This document shows, one piece after another, positions 15,706 through 24,959 of a stretch of 64,000 nt of DNA (positions are counted from its first letter, which is position 1; every line of letters begins with the position of its first letter). The position numbers and the translations under genes were made by a program. Origin of the DNA: Neolewinella lacunae (GTDB lineage: Bacteria; Bacteroidota; Bacteroidia; Chitinophagales; Saprospiraceae). Under the pieces are notes generated by a model. That model had not been told where the DNA came from. It saw nothing but the letters and a program-made list of their open reading frames with translations, and did not search any database. Location: positions 124,001 through 188,000 of the forward strand of contig NZ_JACSIT010000091.1 in the NCBI RefSeq assembly GCF_014349155.1. The letters are read 5' to 3'.

Positions 15706-16650
15706 CTACCCGCCCAAAATGGTTCCCAAAACGGCCTGCGCCGCCCAGGTACGATTGTTCGCCTGTTGCAATACCAACGAGCGCTTGCTGTCAATCACCC
15801 CGTCGCTGACCACCACGTTGCGGCGCACCGGCAGGCAGTGCATGAAGTGGGCGTCGTTGGTCAGGGCCATTTTCGCTTCGTCCACCGTCCAGTCACCGCA
15901 GTCGGCCGTAGTGGCACCATAGTCGGTGTAGGCCGACCAGTTTTTGGCGTAGATGAAGTCGGCTCCCGCGAAGGCCGCACGCTGGTCGTGGGTGACGATG
16001 GCCGGGGGCGCGAACGCAGGTGCCAGGTCAAAACCCTCCGGATTAGCAATGGTGAGGTCAACCTCCCCCCAGGCCAACATCCACTCCGCAAAGCTGTTGG
16101 CTACGCACTGCGGCAATTGCCGGGGGTGCGGAGCCCAGGTCAAAACCACCTTGGGCCGGGACTTAGTGCGGTGCTCAGCGATGGTCAGGCAGTCGGCCAG
16201 ACTCTGCAAAGGATGGCGCGTCGCCGACTCCAGGCTCACCACCGGCACCGTAGCGTGGCGCACGAAGGCCTGCATGACCTGGTCGCGGTAATCCGCCTCC
16301 CGGTCCTTCAGCCCCGGAAAAGAACGCACACACAAAATATCACAGTACTGGCTCAACACGCCAGCAGCTTCGCGGACGTGCTCGGCGGTGTTCAGGTTCA
16401 TCACCGCCCCATCCTCAAATTCAATGCCCCAGCCTCCGCCGGCGTCGTAAGTAATCACGTCACAACCCAACTGCCGGGCGGCTTTCTCCGTGCTGATGCG
16501 CGTACGGAGGCTGGGATTGAAAAACAGGTTGATCACCATCTTCTGCTTGCCCAAATGATGCTGCCCGAAGGGATTGGCCTTGTGGGCCCGCGCCTTTTCC
16601 AGCAAGGCATTGATATCAGGAGCGTCGGCGACGGAAAGAAATTGTTGCAT
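15706..16650 (-). CDS. argF': N-acetyl- or N-succinylornithine carbamoyltransferase
   Basis: About 314 residues from the ATG at 16650 (MQQFLSVADAPD); the open frame extends further but without conservation. It carbamoylates an acylated ornithine in arginine synthesis, the route typical of Bacteroidota. Motifs: FNPSLRTRIST (carbamoyl-phosphate loop, corresponding to S-T-R-T/S-R-T-R), HPLQSLADCLTI, and HCLPVRRNVVVSDGVID near the C-terminus. WGIEFEDGAVM marks the acyl-ornithine subgroup, but I cannot decide acetyl versus succinyl. Codons at 16006-16023 contain a core-repeat variant encoding LAPAFAP. A terminator at 16763-16781 separates it from argD. Confidence 0.88.
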   Translation of the reverse strand: MQQFLSVADAPDINALLEKARAHKANPFGQHHLGKQKMVINLFFNPSLRTRISTEKAARQLGCDVITYDAGGGWGIEFEDGAVMNLNTAEHVREAAGVLSQYCDILCVRSFPGLKDREADYRDQVMQAFVRHATVPVVSLESATRHPLQSLADCLTIAEHRTKSRPKVVLTWAPHPRQLPQCVANSFAEWMLAWGEVDLTIANPEGFDLAPAFAPPAIVTHDQRAAFAGADFIYAKNWSAYTDYGATTADCGDWTVDEAKMALTNDAHFMHCLPVRRNVVVSDGVIDSKRSLVLQQANNRTWAAQAVLGTILGG

Positions 16651-16762
16651 ACAGTTTGGTTTTTGATTGGCTACCCCGCAGAATAATGGTTGAGCAGCTA
16701 TGCGGCGAAAAACACCACTCCTTTTCATCATTTATCCTCAGTAAGAGACTGCTTCCCGCTTG

Positions 16763-16781
16763 AAAAAGCCCCCTTCGGGGG
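16763..16781 (-). terminator. Rho-independent terminator between argD and the carbamoyltransferase
   Basis: On the minus strand, CCCCCGAAGGGGG followed by CTTTTTC, about 125 bases after the argD stop. Confidence 0.7.
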
Positions 16782-16846
16782 TGGGGGGATAAGAAATTGA
16801 TAGACGATTCTCGATATTTGATGGGCAACCCCAACCCTACCCATCT

Positions 16847-16910
16847 GCGGTCACGCATTAGCAGTACTGCTGCCTACTGCGGTCGCTCATTCAAACATTC
16901 GCTCACTCAC
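16847..16910. repeat. Dispersed 3'-end repeat, copy 3 (shortened)
   Basis: TACTGCTGCCTACTGCGGTC followed by CATTC-like units. The argD stop codon (complement of 16907-16909) lies in its last CTCAC unit. Confidence 0.7.
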
Positions 16911-18049
16911 CCAACCGTAGAAGGCACCAACACCGCCGTAAAAGCTTCCACCAGGCGCTCGCATTCGGCGCGGGAAACGTTCAAAGGCGGCAGCAGCCGG
17001 ATGGTATTGGGGTCTTTGGCCGAACCGGTAAAGACGTTTTGCTCAAAGAGCAGTTTTTTGCGCAGGGGGCCGATGGGGACGTCCATTTGCAGCCCGATCA
17101 TCAGGCCGTGGCCCCGCACTTCGGTAAACAGCCCGGTGGCCGCCAGCGTATCCATCAGGTACCGTCCCTGCTCGGCGGCGTTGGTGATCAGGTCTTCGGA
17201 TTTCAGCACGTCCAGCACCGCAATCCCCGCCGCACAGGCCAGGTGGCTGCCGCCGAAGGTTGTCCCCAGCATCCCATGCTTAGCCGGCAAAGAGGGGTGG
17301 ATCAGCACACCACCGATGGGAAAACCATTGCCCATGCCCTTGGCCACCGTCACCAGGTCCGGTTCAACCGCGGAATACTGGAAGCCGAAAAACTTTCCTG
17401 TACGCCCGTAGCCCGATTGTACCTCGTCGAGAATCAACAAGGCCCCGTTGGCGTGGCAAAGCCCGGCCAGCGCCTCCAGAAACGCCGGCTCCGGCACGTA
17501 AATGCCGTGGATGCCCTGCACGCCCTCAATGATGACGGCAGCCACGTCACCCTTCGCCAATTCCCGCTCCACCGCCTCCAGGTCGTTGAGCGGGAGGAAA
17601 GTCACCGGGTAGTTGCGGTTGATCGGTGCCTTGATGCTTTCGTTGTCCGTCACGTTGACGGCAGCGGAGGTACGGCCGTGGAAAGCCCCCGCAAAGGCCA
17701 GAATCCGGCTCCGCCCCGTGTGGAAGCTGGCCACCTTCAACGCGTTTTCGTTGGCTTCGGCCCCACTGCTGACCAGGAAAAGGTGGTAATCGTCGAGCCC
17801 CGAGAGTGCCCCCAGCTTATCAGCCAACTCCGTCTGCAACGGGTTCTGGATGCTGTTGCTGTAAAAGCCAATCTTGGCAATCTGTTCCTGGAGCGCCCGG
17901 ACGTAATGCGGATGGGAATGCCCGATGCTGATCACCGCGTGCCCGCCGTAGAAGTCGAGGATTTCGCGCCCGTCCTTATCGTATACGTAGGTTCCCTGCC
18001 CGCGCACGGGCTCAATGTCGTAGAGGGGATAAACGTCGAAAAGTTGCAT
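16907..18049 (-). CDS. argD: Acetylornithine/succinylornithine aminotransferase
   Basis: A 380-residue class III PLP aminotransferase that converts acyl-glutamate semialdehyde to acyl-ornithine. Conserved segments: GTYVYDKDGREILDFYGGHAVISIGH, the glycine-rich SSGAEANENALKVA, the PLP-binding aspartate in LLILDEVQSGYGRTGKFF and the Schiff-base lysine in VTVAKGMGNGFPIGG. The length is normal for ArgD/AstC. It is 44 bases after argC in a same-direction cluster, so it is co-transcribed with argC and argG. Its C-terminal stop is provided by a dispersed repeat. Confidence 0.94.
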   Translation of the reverse strand: MQLFDVYPLYDIEPVRGQGTYVYDKDGREILDFYGGHAVISIGHSHPHYVRALQEQIAKIGFYSNSIQNPLQTELADKLGALSGLDDYHLFLVSSGAEANENALKVASFHTGRSRILAFAGAFHGRTSAAVNVTDNESIKAPINRNYPVTFLPLNDLEAVERELAKGDVAAVIIEGVQGIHGIYVPEPAFLEALAGLCHANGALLILDEVQSGYGRTGKFFGFQYSAVEPDLVTVAKGMGNGFPIGGVLIHPSLPAKHGMLGTTFGGSHLACAAGIAVLDVLKSEDLITNAAEQGRYLMDTLAATGLFTEVRGHGLMIGLQMDVPIGPLRKKLLFEQNVFTGSAKDPNTIRLLPPLNVSRAECERLVEAFTAVLVPSTVG

Positions 18050-18093
18050 CGTAGCGAAGTCTTGGGGCCCGCAGGCCGGTGAGGAGAAAAGTC

Positions 18094-19065
18094 TTAGTAA
18101 ACGCCAGCTTTCAACTGCAAGCCGGCGGTTTCTTCCAGGCCCAAAGCCAGGTTGAGGTTTTGCACGGCCTGCCCGCTGGCCCCCTTAAGTAAGTTATCGA
18201 TGAGTGAAATGACCAGCGCCTTATCGCCGTGTTTTTCTACGTAAACGAGGCCCTTGTTGGTATTAACTACCTGTTTCAGGTCAGGGTTCTCCTCCGTCAC
18301 GTGCGTAAAGGCGGCCGTGGCGTAGAAGTCGTGGAACAGTTCCCGGAGCTGTTTGGCGCTGGCGTCGGTCTGTACGTAAGTGCTCACGTAGATGCCGCGG
18401 GCGAAGGGACCACGCACGGGCAGAAAGTTGAGCCCCCCACTCGCCCGGCGGCCCAGTTGGCGGGCGCTGCGGTTGATCTCGTGCAGGTGCTGGTGGTCAA
18501 AGGCTTTGTAGATGGACACATTGGCCGTGCGCCAGCTGAAGTGGCTCGTCTCCGTAGGTTGCTGCCCCGCGCCGGTGCTGCCGGTGATGCCGTTGATGTG
18601 GACTTCCCCTTCGGCCAGCCCGGCCTGCACCAGCGGCAGCAGGGCCAACTGGATGGCCGTGGCAAAACAGCCGGGATTGGCAATGCGCGTAGCCCCTACC
18701 GTCGCCGCCCGGTTGATCTCGGGCAGGCCGTAGACCCAGTCTTCGTCCAGGCGGAAGTCCGCACTCAAATCCACCACCACCGTCGTTGCCGGCACCTCGT
18801 CGGAGTCCATCCATTCCCGGGAGCGGCCGTGGCCCATGCACAAAAACACCGCCGTCAATCCTTCCAATGCACCTGCGTCCGCGCCCGAAAAAAGCGGCAA
18901 TTGCTCCCCGATCAGGTCGGTATGGACGGTCGCAACGGGCTTGCCCGCCTGGCTTTCGCTCTGGATGTAGGCTACCTCGACGCCGGGGTGATGGACCAGA
19001 AGGCGCAACAGTTCCCCCGCCGTGTAGCCCCCGCCGCCGATGATGCCAATGCGTGCTTTTTTCAT
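18094..19065 (-). CDS. argC: N-acetyl-gamma-glutamyl-phosphate reductase
   Basis: A 323-residue NADPH-dependent reductase of arginine synthesis. The Rossmann glycine motif is IGIIGGGGYTAGELLRLL at the N-terminus, and the catalytic cysteine is in RIANPGCFATAIQLALLPL (about residue 131). The dimerisation/dehydrogenase domain contains NGITGSTGAGQ and a conserved histidine region. It lies between argG (11 bases upstream) and argD. A core-repeat variant at 18869-18886 is read in frame as SGADAGAL in a surface-loop position of the first domain. Confidence 0.95.
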   Translation of the reverse strand: MKKARIGIIGGGGYTAGELLRLLVHHPGVEVAYIQSESQAGKPVATVHTDLIGEQLPLFSGADAGALEGLTAVFLCMGHGRSREWMDSDEVPATTVVVDLSADFRLDEDWVYGLPEINRAATVGATRIANPGCFATAIQLALLPLVQAGLAEGEVHINGITGSTGAGQQPTETSHFSWRTANVSIYKAFDHQHLHEINRSARQLGRRASGGLNFLPVRGPFARGIYVSTYVQTDASAKQLRELFHDFYATAAFTHVTEENPDLKQVVNTNKGLVYVEKHGDKALVISLIDNLLKGASGQAVQNLNLALGLEETAGLQLKAGVY

Positions 19066-19076
19066 GTTCTTGCGCT

Positions 19077-20285
19077 TTAGGGCTGCTGGTTCACGCTGTT
19101 GCGGATGCGGCCGGGGACGGACAAAATCTTGGTGAATCCCCGCACGTCATCGCCGCTCCAACCCTCGTTGGCCTCGCCGTAAGCCCCGAAACCGGCCCCG
19201 AGCAGGTCGTTGGGCGAAGTGATGCCGTTGAGCACAAAGCGGTGGGGGTGGAGCGTGACGTGGACGGTGCCATTGACGGTGCCCTGGGAGCTTTCCAAAA
19301 AGGCCTCCACGTCGCGCATGACGGGGTCGAGGAACTGCCCCTCGTGCAGCATCATACCGTACCAGTTGGCCAGTTGCTCCTTCCAGAAGAGTTGCCACTT
19401 GCCGAGCGTGTGCTTTTCCAGCAGGTGGTGGCTTTTGATGATGAGCATGGCCGCTGCGGCCGCAAATCCCACCCGGCCCTTGATGCCAATGATGGTGTCG
19501 CCCACGTGGATGTCGCGACCAATGCCGTAGGGTGCCGCCAGCGCTTCCAGGGCCTTGATCGCCGCCACGGGAGAACTGAATTTCTGGTCGTCGAAGCCCG
19601 TGAATTCCCCCGCCGCGAAGTGCAGGTCGATCTCCCGGGGCCCGGTGGCCGTTACCGGTACGGGCCAGGCGCTCTCGGGCAGGTTCTGGTGGCTGGTCAG
19701 GGTCTCGGTGCCGCCCACGGAGGTCCCCCACAGGCCGGCGTTGATGCTGTATTTGCCTTTTTTCTCGGGCCATACCAGGCCGTGTTGGGCCAGGTAATCG
19801 ACCTCCTGCTGCCGGCTCAGTTGCATGTCCCGGATGGGGGTGATGATCTCCAGCGTTTTGCCGCTCAGCTCGAAGGCGAGGTCAAAGCGGACCTGGTCGT
19901 TGCCCGCGCCGGTGCTGCCGTGGGCCACCCCGTCGGCGTCAATGGCTACCGCGTAGCGGGCCACGCTCATGGCCTGGAACATGCGTTCGGCCGAGACGCT
20001 CATCGGGTAAGTCTGGTAGCGCAGGCAGTTGCCGTACACCAGATAGCGGAGGCATTCGCGGTAGTAGCTTTCCGTGACGTCTTCGCGGCGGTAGCTGGCC
20101 GCGCCGAGGCTAAGGGCACGGGCTTCCATTTCCTGGATTTCATCGTCGGCGAAGCCGCCGGTATCTACCGTCAGGGCGTGGACCTCGTAGCCCGCTTCGG
20201 CCGTCAGGTATTTGATGCAGTAGCTCGTGTCCAGTCCGCCGGAATAAGCGAGTACAATTTTCTTTTTCATGCGTGCGGGGGGCAA
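19077..20285 (-). CDS. argG: Argininosuccinate synthase
   Basis: A 402-residue ATP-dependent ligase joining citrulline and aspartate. The PP-loop KIVLAYSGGLDTSYCIKYL (S-G-G-L-D-T-S) is at residues 8-26. Later motifs include AHGSTGAGNDQVRF (citrulline/aspartate site) and GIGRDIHVGDTIIGIKGRVGF. The length is normal. It is the first obvious enzyme gene of the minus-strand arginine unit and is followed within 11 bases by argC. The upstream gap contains a G-rich hairpin repeat rather than a clear promoter. Confidence 0.95.
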   Translation of the reverse strand: MPPARMKKKIVLAYSGGLDTSYCIKYLTAEAGYEVHALTVDTGGFADDEIQEMEARALSLGAASYRREDVTESYYRECLRYLVYGNCLRYQTYPMSVSAERMFQAMSVARYAVAIDADGVAHGSTGAGNDQVRFDLAFELSGKTLEIITPIRDMQLSRQQEVDYLAQHGLVWPEKKGKYSINAGLWGTSVGGTETLTSHQNLPESAWPVPVTATGPREIDLHFAAGEFTGFDDQKFSSPVAAIKALEALAAPYGIGRDIHVGDTIIGIKGRVGFAAAAAMLIIKSHHLLEKHTLGKWQLFWKEQLANWYGMMLHEGQFLDPVMRDVEAFLESSQGTVNGTVHVTLHPHRFVLNGITSPNDLLGAGFGAYGEANEGWSGDDVRGFTKILSVPGRIRNSVNQQP

Positions 20286-20317
20286 TGCGATGGGTGAGGA
20301 ATATGGAAAGTCCCAAC

Positions 20318-20346
20318 TCCCCCCATCGGGGGTCGGGGGGGAGTAC
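20318..20346. repeat. G-rich hairpin repeat
   Basis: ACTCCCCCCATCGGGGG followed by TCGGGGGGGAGT: nested C/G-run inverted repeats. The same hairpin lies at 25180-25203, directly beside a core repeat, and relatives are at 29408-29432 and 55802-55826. Confidence 0.75.
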
Positions 20347-20396
20347 CAAAGTCTCAGCTTGGGTTAATGATCTGGTAAAAAGGGGAAAGATGGGGA

Positions 20397-21014
20397 TTAG
20401 CTCAGCTTTTTCTCCATCTTATCGAGTTTCTTATCGAGTTTCTCGCGCTTTTTGCCCAGTTTTTCGAGTTTTTTCTGCTTGGCTTCCACGGCGCTGGGGG
20501 CCATCATGGCGGTGCAGAGGCACATTTTGCGGCCGTTGCGCATCAAAATGTCGTGGTTGGGGCAGGTCTGGCAGCCGGCCCAGAAGGCATCGTCCTGGGT
20601 CAGCTCCGAAAAGGTGACGGGCTTGTAGCCCAGGTCGCTGTTGATCTTCATCACCGGCAAACTGGTGGTGATGCCGAAGATGCGGGCCTCGGGGTACTTC
20701 TTGCGCGAGAGCTCGAAGACGGCTTTTTTGATCTTTTTGGCCAGGCCGTGGCGGCGGAACTCCGGACTGACAATGAGGCCGGAATTGGCCACGTAGTTGC
20801 CGTGGCTCCAGGTCTCAATGTAGCTGAATCCAGCCAGTTGCCCGTCTACGAAGGCAATTACGGCTTTGCCCGTCAGCATCTTTTCTTCCACGTAGCGGGC
20901 TTCGCGTTTGGCAATGCCGGTACCGCGGGCTTTGGCAGACTCTTCAATGAGGTCGCAAATCGCCTGTGCATGGATAGCGTGCTCGGGTTGAGCCACCAAT
21001 ATCTGAATATCCAT
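20397..21014 (-). CDS. GNAT-family acetyltransferase of the arginine cluster
   Basis: About 205 residues from the ATG at 21014 (MDIQILVAQPEHA); the 46-residue extension upstream is low-complexity and unlikely. The GNAT acetyl-CoA fold is shown by GLIVSPEFRRHGLAKKIKKAVFEL (R/Q-x-x-G-x-G/A-like loop). After the domain come four close cysteines (CQTCPNHDILMRNGRKMCLC), a possible metal site, and a strongly charged coiled-coil tail (LEKLGKKREKLDKKLDKM). Placed first before argG-argC-argD, it is a good candidate for the amino-acid acyltransferase that starts arginine synthesis in place of a classical ArgA (inference from context; the family alone does not prove it). Confidence 0.8.
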   Translation of the reverse strand: MDIQILVAQPEHAIHAQAICDLIEESAKARGTGIAKREARYVEEKMLTGKAVIAFVDGQLAGFSYIETWSHGNYVANSGLIVSPEFRRHGLAKKIKKAVFELSRKKYPEARIFGITTSLPVMKINSDLGYKPVTFSELTQDDAFWAGCQTCPNHDILMRNGRKMCLCTAMMAPSAVEAKQKKLEKLGKKREKLDKKLDKMEKKLS

Positions 21015-21570
21015 AACTAAAGAAGGGGGAAATGGGGGGAAGACCGCGCAAAACGGCCTGGGGAGGAAGATGGGGTTGTATCGTCTTGGGGCCCCGTTCG
21101 TTCGGTCAATAACGGGGGTGGTGCTTTCAGGCCCGGGGGGCGGAAAGCTCAATTCGTCCTGTTCCTTCGCCTAAACCGGCGGATGATGGGGTGCGATACG
21201 GGGAATAACATGGCGCAAATTTAGGCCCACGCCGCAAATCTTGCTAGTACTCAGCAGAATTCTTGCGCGGCCGCAGGTGCCGGGGAAGTCTTTTAGAGAT
21301 TGTAGAACGCCGCAGTTTGGTGCGAAGTTGAGGTCGTATCCCGCCGGAGCCGACAATTAACGCTGGCTTAACCAACGGAGGGAGTGCCCAGGGTTGCCAA
21401 ACCAGCCCCCTCCGACCCCGGTAGAGGTCCAACCTGAATAACCCCGGATGCAGGATGCAGCGCATCCGGAATCCGGGGTACTCCCGCCAAAGGATGTAAC
21501 GCATCCGGAATCCGGGGCACTCCCGCCAGAGAATGCACCGCATCCGGAATCCGGGGTACTCCCCTAAAAC
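21015..21570. repeat. Intergenic region with core repeat and CGCATCCGGAATCCGGGG array
   Basis: No gene seen. A core repeat (TTGCGCGGCCGCAGGTGC followed by CGGGGAAG) is at 21263-21280. A tandem array with units at 21461, 21500 and 21539 (period 39) is preceded by GACCCCGGTAGAGGTCC and AACCTGAATAACCCCGGATG, the same leader as the array at 14.7 kb. Confidence 0.85.
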
Positions 21571-21573
21571 AAA

Positions 21574-21609
21574 GCCGCCCCCTCCTGCGTGTAGCGGGGA
21601 GGGGGCGGC
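21574..21609 (-). terminator. Strong terminator after the T9SS beta-helix gene
   Basis: A perfect 12-bp stem GCCGCCCCCTCC/GGAGGGGGCGGC with a 12-base loop, 54 bases beyond the stop codon of the minus-strand gene. It is followed by TTTGTTTTAG on that strand. Confidence 0.85.
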
Positions 21610-21662
21610 TAAGGCTTATGCTAAGTCCTGACCAAGCAAAGGCCAGTGCTGGCTTTACCAGA

Positions 21663-24518
21663 TTACTGCTTAACGATCTGCTTGCTGTACTGCTGGCCGT
21701 TAACGGTCAGGTGCAGGTTGTAGACACCGCTGGGCAGGGAAACCAGGCTCAGGCGGTTGTTAGAGCGGTTGAACTGCGTAGCTTTCACTACCCGGCCGCT
21801 CTGGTCAGAAACCATCACCGTAAACTCCGTCACGTTGGCGTCGTTGTTCTGGATGTTGACCACGTCAACGGTGGGGTTGGGGAAGAAGCTCATTTTCAGG
21901 TCGCTCTGCTCGATGGGCCGCACGCTGGTGAGGGCCCAGTCCAGTTCGTAGGCACCGATTTCCGGGAACTCGCCACGGGGGTTACCGTTGTTGCCCGTAG
22001 CGGGTACGAGGGGATCGAGTACACCGCCGCTGATAAGGGGGTTATCCTCAAGCGGGTCAGTGAGCAGGGGGGTCAGGTTGGGGTCGTCGGAATCATCGGC
22101 GTCGGGGTCCTGGAAGAGCGCGCTGCCCTCGAGGTCGAAGTCACCGATGATATCGGCAGCCATGCCCAGGTCTACGAGTTCGTCGTTGGGGCCGCTGAAG
22201 TAGTTGCCGCCGAGGGATTCGATCTCGATGTCACCGATGGCCAGGGTTCCGGCAACGGCCGTGCCGGCGGGCTCGTACTCAATGCTGCTGCCTTCCTCGT
22301 CGAGGACGAAAGCGTTGTTGAGCAGGATCAGCTTCGTGAAGTTGGTGTCGGTAGTAATTACCGTCTGGCCGGGCTGGAAGATGGCGATGTGCTCACCAAC
22401 GGCACCTTCGGCACCGCCTTTTGCGTTGCGGTAGAAGGTATTGTGGACCATTGTGGAAGTCAGCTTCACGGAACCGGAGGTGATCAGGTTACCGTCTTCG
22501 TCTTCGGAAGTTCCGTTACCGTTGAAGATGATGGCACCACCGCTGGCACCGTCGGCACCTACGGAGTTATCGGCAAAGACGTTGTTCGTCAGGTCAAATA
22601 CAGAGGCCTGGGTGCTGATGGCACCACCCTGGGTAGCAGTGGAGTTGAAGTAGAACTCGCTGTTGGCAATGCTGCCTGAGAAAGGAGGGAAGTTTACCTG
22701 TACCACGCCGCCCTCAAGGGTGTCGCGGTTTTCTTCGCGTACGATCACGTTGATGGCACCACCGTCGCCACCAGCGGAGTTACCGCTGAAACGGTTGTTG
22801 TCCATGGTGACGTCAAAGCCGGAAACCATCAGGATGGCACCACCGCTGGCAGTTTCGCTGGAGCTGTTGCCCTCGAAGTTGGAGTTGGTGATGGTCAAGG
22901 GGGTAGCGCTTACGTCACCGCCCAGGAGGTACATCGCACCGCCACCGGAGAGCAGGCCCGCCAACTGGGTGGTTTGGCCCTCTACGAAGCTGCAGCTGTC
23001 AATCGTCACACCGGGGCTGCCGTCAAAGGCGTAGGCAACCAGTGCACCACCCTGCTTACCGGTGATGGCGTTATCGAGGCTTCCGTTTCCAGTAAAGGTG
23101 GTATTGCGGACTACCATTTCGCTGGCACCACGGATCATGAGGGCACCGAAGCCACCTGAGTTGTCCGTGAACTCAGAGTTCATCACGGTCAGTTTGTTGC
23201 CGTCGCCCTGGTAGTAAACACCCGCGCCGCTACCGTCGTCCTCGGAGACGTTGTTGGCGAAAGTGACGTTGTCCATGGTTGTTTCCAGGGACGTACCTCC
23301 GAAGGTAAGGATACAGATGGCACCACCCGCACCTACGTCTTTATTGTTGGTCCATTCCGTGTCCGACATTTCGAACAGGAAGTCCCCGGTTGGGTTGCTG
23401 GACTGGAAGTACATCGCACCACCAATACCCTGCTGGGTGATACAATTGTCGATCGTAGAGTTCGTGACCTTCAGGTTGCTGAAGTCGAAACGGATGGCCG
23501 CACCGCGTCCAGTGCCCGAAGCTACACAGTTGGTGAAGGTACAGTTGTCAACCCAGTGGTCGTCTGCAGTACGCTCCCGGTCGGTAACGAAGGTAGCGAA
23601 GTTGATGAAGAAGACTGCGCTACCCGTAGTGGCAGTGATGGAGTCGAAGCTACAACCCCGGATCGTCACATCATCGGTATCATCCGCGCGGATACCACCG
23701 CCGGAAGCACCAGCAACGATGCTCTTAAATGAACAATCCTCGATAACGATGTCGTTGGTATTAATCAGCCAGAACATTCCGCTAGGCTGAAGAGCACCAG
23801 AACCACGGAAGGTGGAATTGGTGAACTGCACGTCGTCCAGCAAACGCAGGTACACCTGGCGGTTGGGGCCCGCAAAGTTGCCTTCCACGGTGATGTTGTC
23901 GTAGCGTGAGCCATTAGCCGTTTCGAAAAGAGAGGTGATGGCAGCACCAAAGCTGGCGCGGTTGGCGCGGAAAACCAGACGCGAAGCATCGATTTTAGCG
24001 AAGCTGAGCAGACCAGCGCCAGCGAAGGGGGTCAGAGAACCCGTAGCGAAGTTCGCCGCGATACCACCGTTGGCGATGGTGAATCCATCGAGGGTAACGG
24101 TGTAAGCGCTCACCTCGTTGGTGTCGGTGACGAAAAGTACCCGGTTGTTGTCGGAGTAAGCCAGGCTGTCGTAAGCCCCTACGGGGTCATTGCCCAGTAC
24201 GTCGCCGCTCAGTACGGTGAAGTTCTTGGAGGGATCCGCCTGGGAGGCCATGGTTTCGTTACCGAGGAAGCCGCCGAGAACGGTCAGTGCTTTATCGATA
24301 AAGAAGGAAGTTGAGTCTGGCGTGACGTAAACACCCTCGGCGATCCATACTTCTGCGCCAGCGGGGGCGTCGAGGAGTGCGAGGTTGAGGTCGGTGTAGG
24401 CATTGGCCCAGGAAGATCCGTCGGCCGTGCCGGTTGCGTCAATGTCCACGTAAACAACCTGCGCATGGAGGCCGAGCGTGAAGATGGACAAGCAAGCAAA
24501 AAGTAATAGCTGCTTCAT
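21663..24518 (-). CDS. Secreted beta-helix protein with T9SS sorting domain
   Basis: A 951-residue protein with a signal peptide (MKQLLLFACLSIFTLGLHAQ). The body is a right-handed parallel beta-helix of the PMP/choice-of-anchor type. It opens with YVDIDATGTADGSSWANAY and continues with repeated N-N-x-F/A-x-x-N-x-A units such as FEGNSSSETASGGAILM and FSGNSAGGDGGAI. The last about 80 residues (FFPNPTVDVVNIQNN ... LPSGVYNLHLTVNGQQYSKQIVKQ) form a T9SS type A sorting domain, which directs passage through the outer membrane and usually attachment to A-LPS. It is probably a surface or extracellular protein; the ligand is unknown. It is monocistronic, with a strong terminator downstream. Confidence 0.9.
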   Translation of the reverse strand: MKQLLLFACLSIFTLGLHAQVVYVDIDATGTADGSSWANAYTDLNLALLDAPAGAEVWIAEGVYVTPDSTSFFIDKALTVLGGFLGNETMASQADPSKNFTVLSGDVLGNDPVGAYDSLAYSDNNRVLFVTDTNEVSAYTVTLDGFTIANGGIAANFATGSLTPFAGAGLLSFAKIDASRLVFRANRASFGAAITSLFETANGSRYDNITVEGNFAGPNRQVYLRLLDDVQFTNSTFRGSGALQPSGMFWLINTNDIVIEDCSFKSIVAGASGGGIRADDTDDVTIRGCSFDSITATTGSAVFFINFATFVTDRERTADDHWVDNCTFTNCVASGTGRGAAIRFDFSNLKVTNSTIDNCITQQGIGGAMYFQSSNPTGDFLFEMSDTEWTNNKDVGAGGAICILTFGGTSLETTMDNVTFANNVSEDDGSGAGVYYQGDGNKLTVMNSEFTDNSGGFGALMIRGASEMVVRNTTFTGNGSLDNAITGKQGGALVAYAFDGSPGVTIDSCSFVEGQTTQLAGLLSGGGAMYLLGGDVSATPLTITNSNFEGNSSSETASGGAILMVSGFDVTMDNNRFSGNSAGGDGGAINVIVREENRDTLEGGVVQVNFPPFSGSIANSEFYFNSTATQGGAISTQASVFDLTNNVFADNSVGADGASGGAIIFNGNGTSEDEDGNLITSGSVKLTSTMVHNTFYRNAKGGAEGAVGEHIAIFQPGQTVITTDTNFTKLILLNNAFVLDEEGSSIEYEPAGTAVAGTLAIGDIEIESLGGNYFSGPNDELVDLGMAADIIGDFDLEGSALFQDPDADDSDDPNLTPLLTDPLEDNPLISGGVLDPLVPATGNNGNPRGEFPEIGAYELDWALTSVRPIEQSDLKMSFFPNPTVDVVNIQNNDANVTEFTVMVSDQSGRVVKATQFNRSNNRLSLVSLPSGVYNLHLTVNGQQYSKQIVKQ

Positions 24519-24927
24519 GAAGTAATGGTTTAAACTGATATTGATGTTAGCGATAGGCCCCGGTCTGGTAGGTTCAGCCCAGGGTGGATTCGTAAATACC
24601 TAAGAAACGATAACTTGGGGTGATGTTCACAACCGCCGCAAAGTACAGGGCCGAAAACCGTGTTGATCAAGTTATTGTGTGGTCCGGTTCAAAAGATGGT
24701 ATGTTGCCGGGTCGGAGGCCAAAGATATAAAAATCCAGATAACCCCATCCAAGGGAGGGTTCTAATTTCTTTTTGTGTCGGTTTGCAGCCAAAACGCAGG
24801 TACTGGGAAAGAAGAAAGGCAGGGGCACCGTAAGCTACCGCAGCAAACCCCACTGCTACTTGCCGGCACCGCTCCCTCACCGCAGTTGGGGGAGGGCTTC
24901 CCGATGCCCTGGCCCATAAACAACAAA
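24519..24927. other. Upstream region of the T9SS gene; no gene seen
   Basis: On the minus strand GTACTTTGC near 24637-24645 is a weak promoter-like box. A degenerate core-repeat copy, AACGCAGGTACTGGGAAAG (24793-24811), keeps the GGGAAAG tail but has lost the NotI-like half. Confidence 0.5.
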
Positions 24928-24951
24928 GGCTTTCCACCGGGGTGGAAAGCC
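24928..24951 (-). terminator. Terminator of tRNA-Gln
   Basis: GGCTTTCCACC and its exact complement GGTGGAAAGCC with a two-base centre, followed on the minus strand by TTTGTTG. It begins 8 bases after the tRNA 3' end. Confidence 0.8.
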
Positions 24952-24959
24952 TGTTGTTG

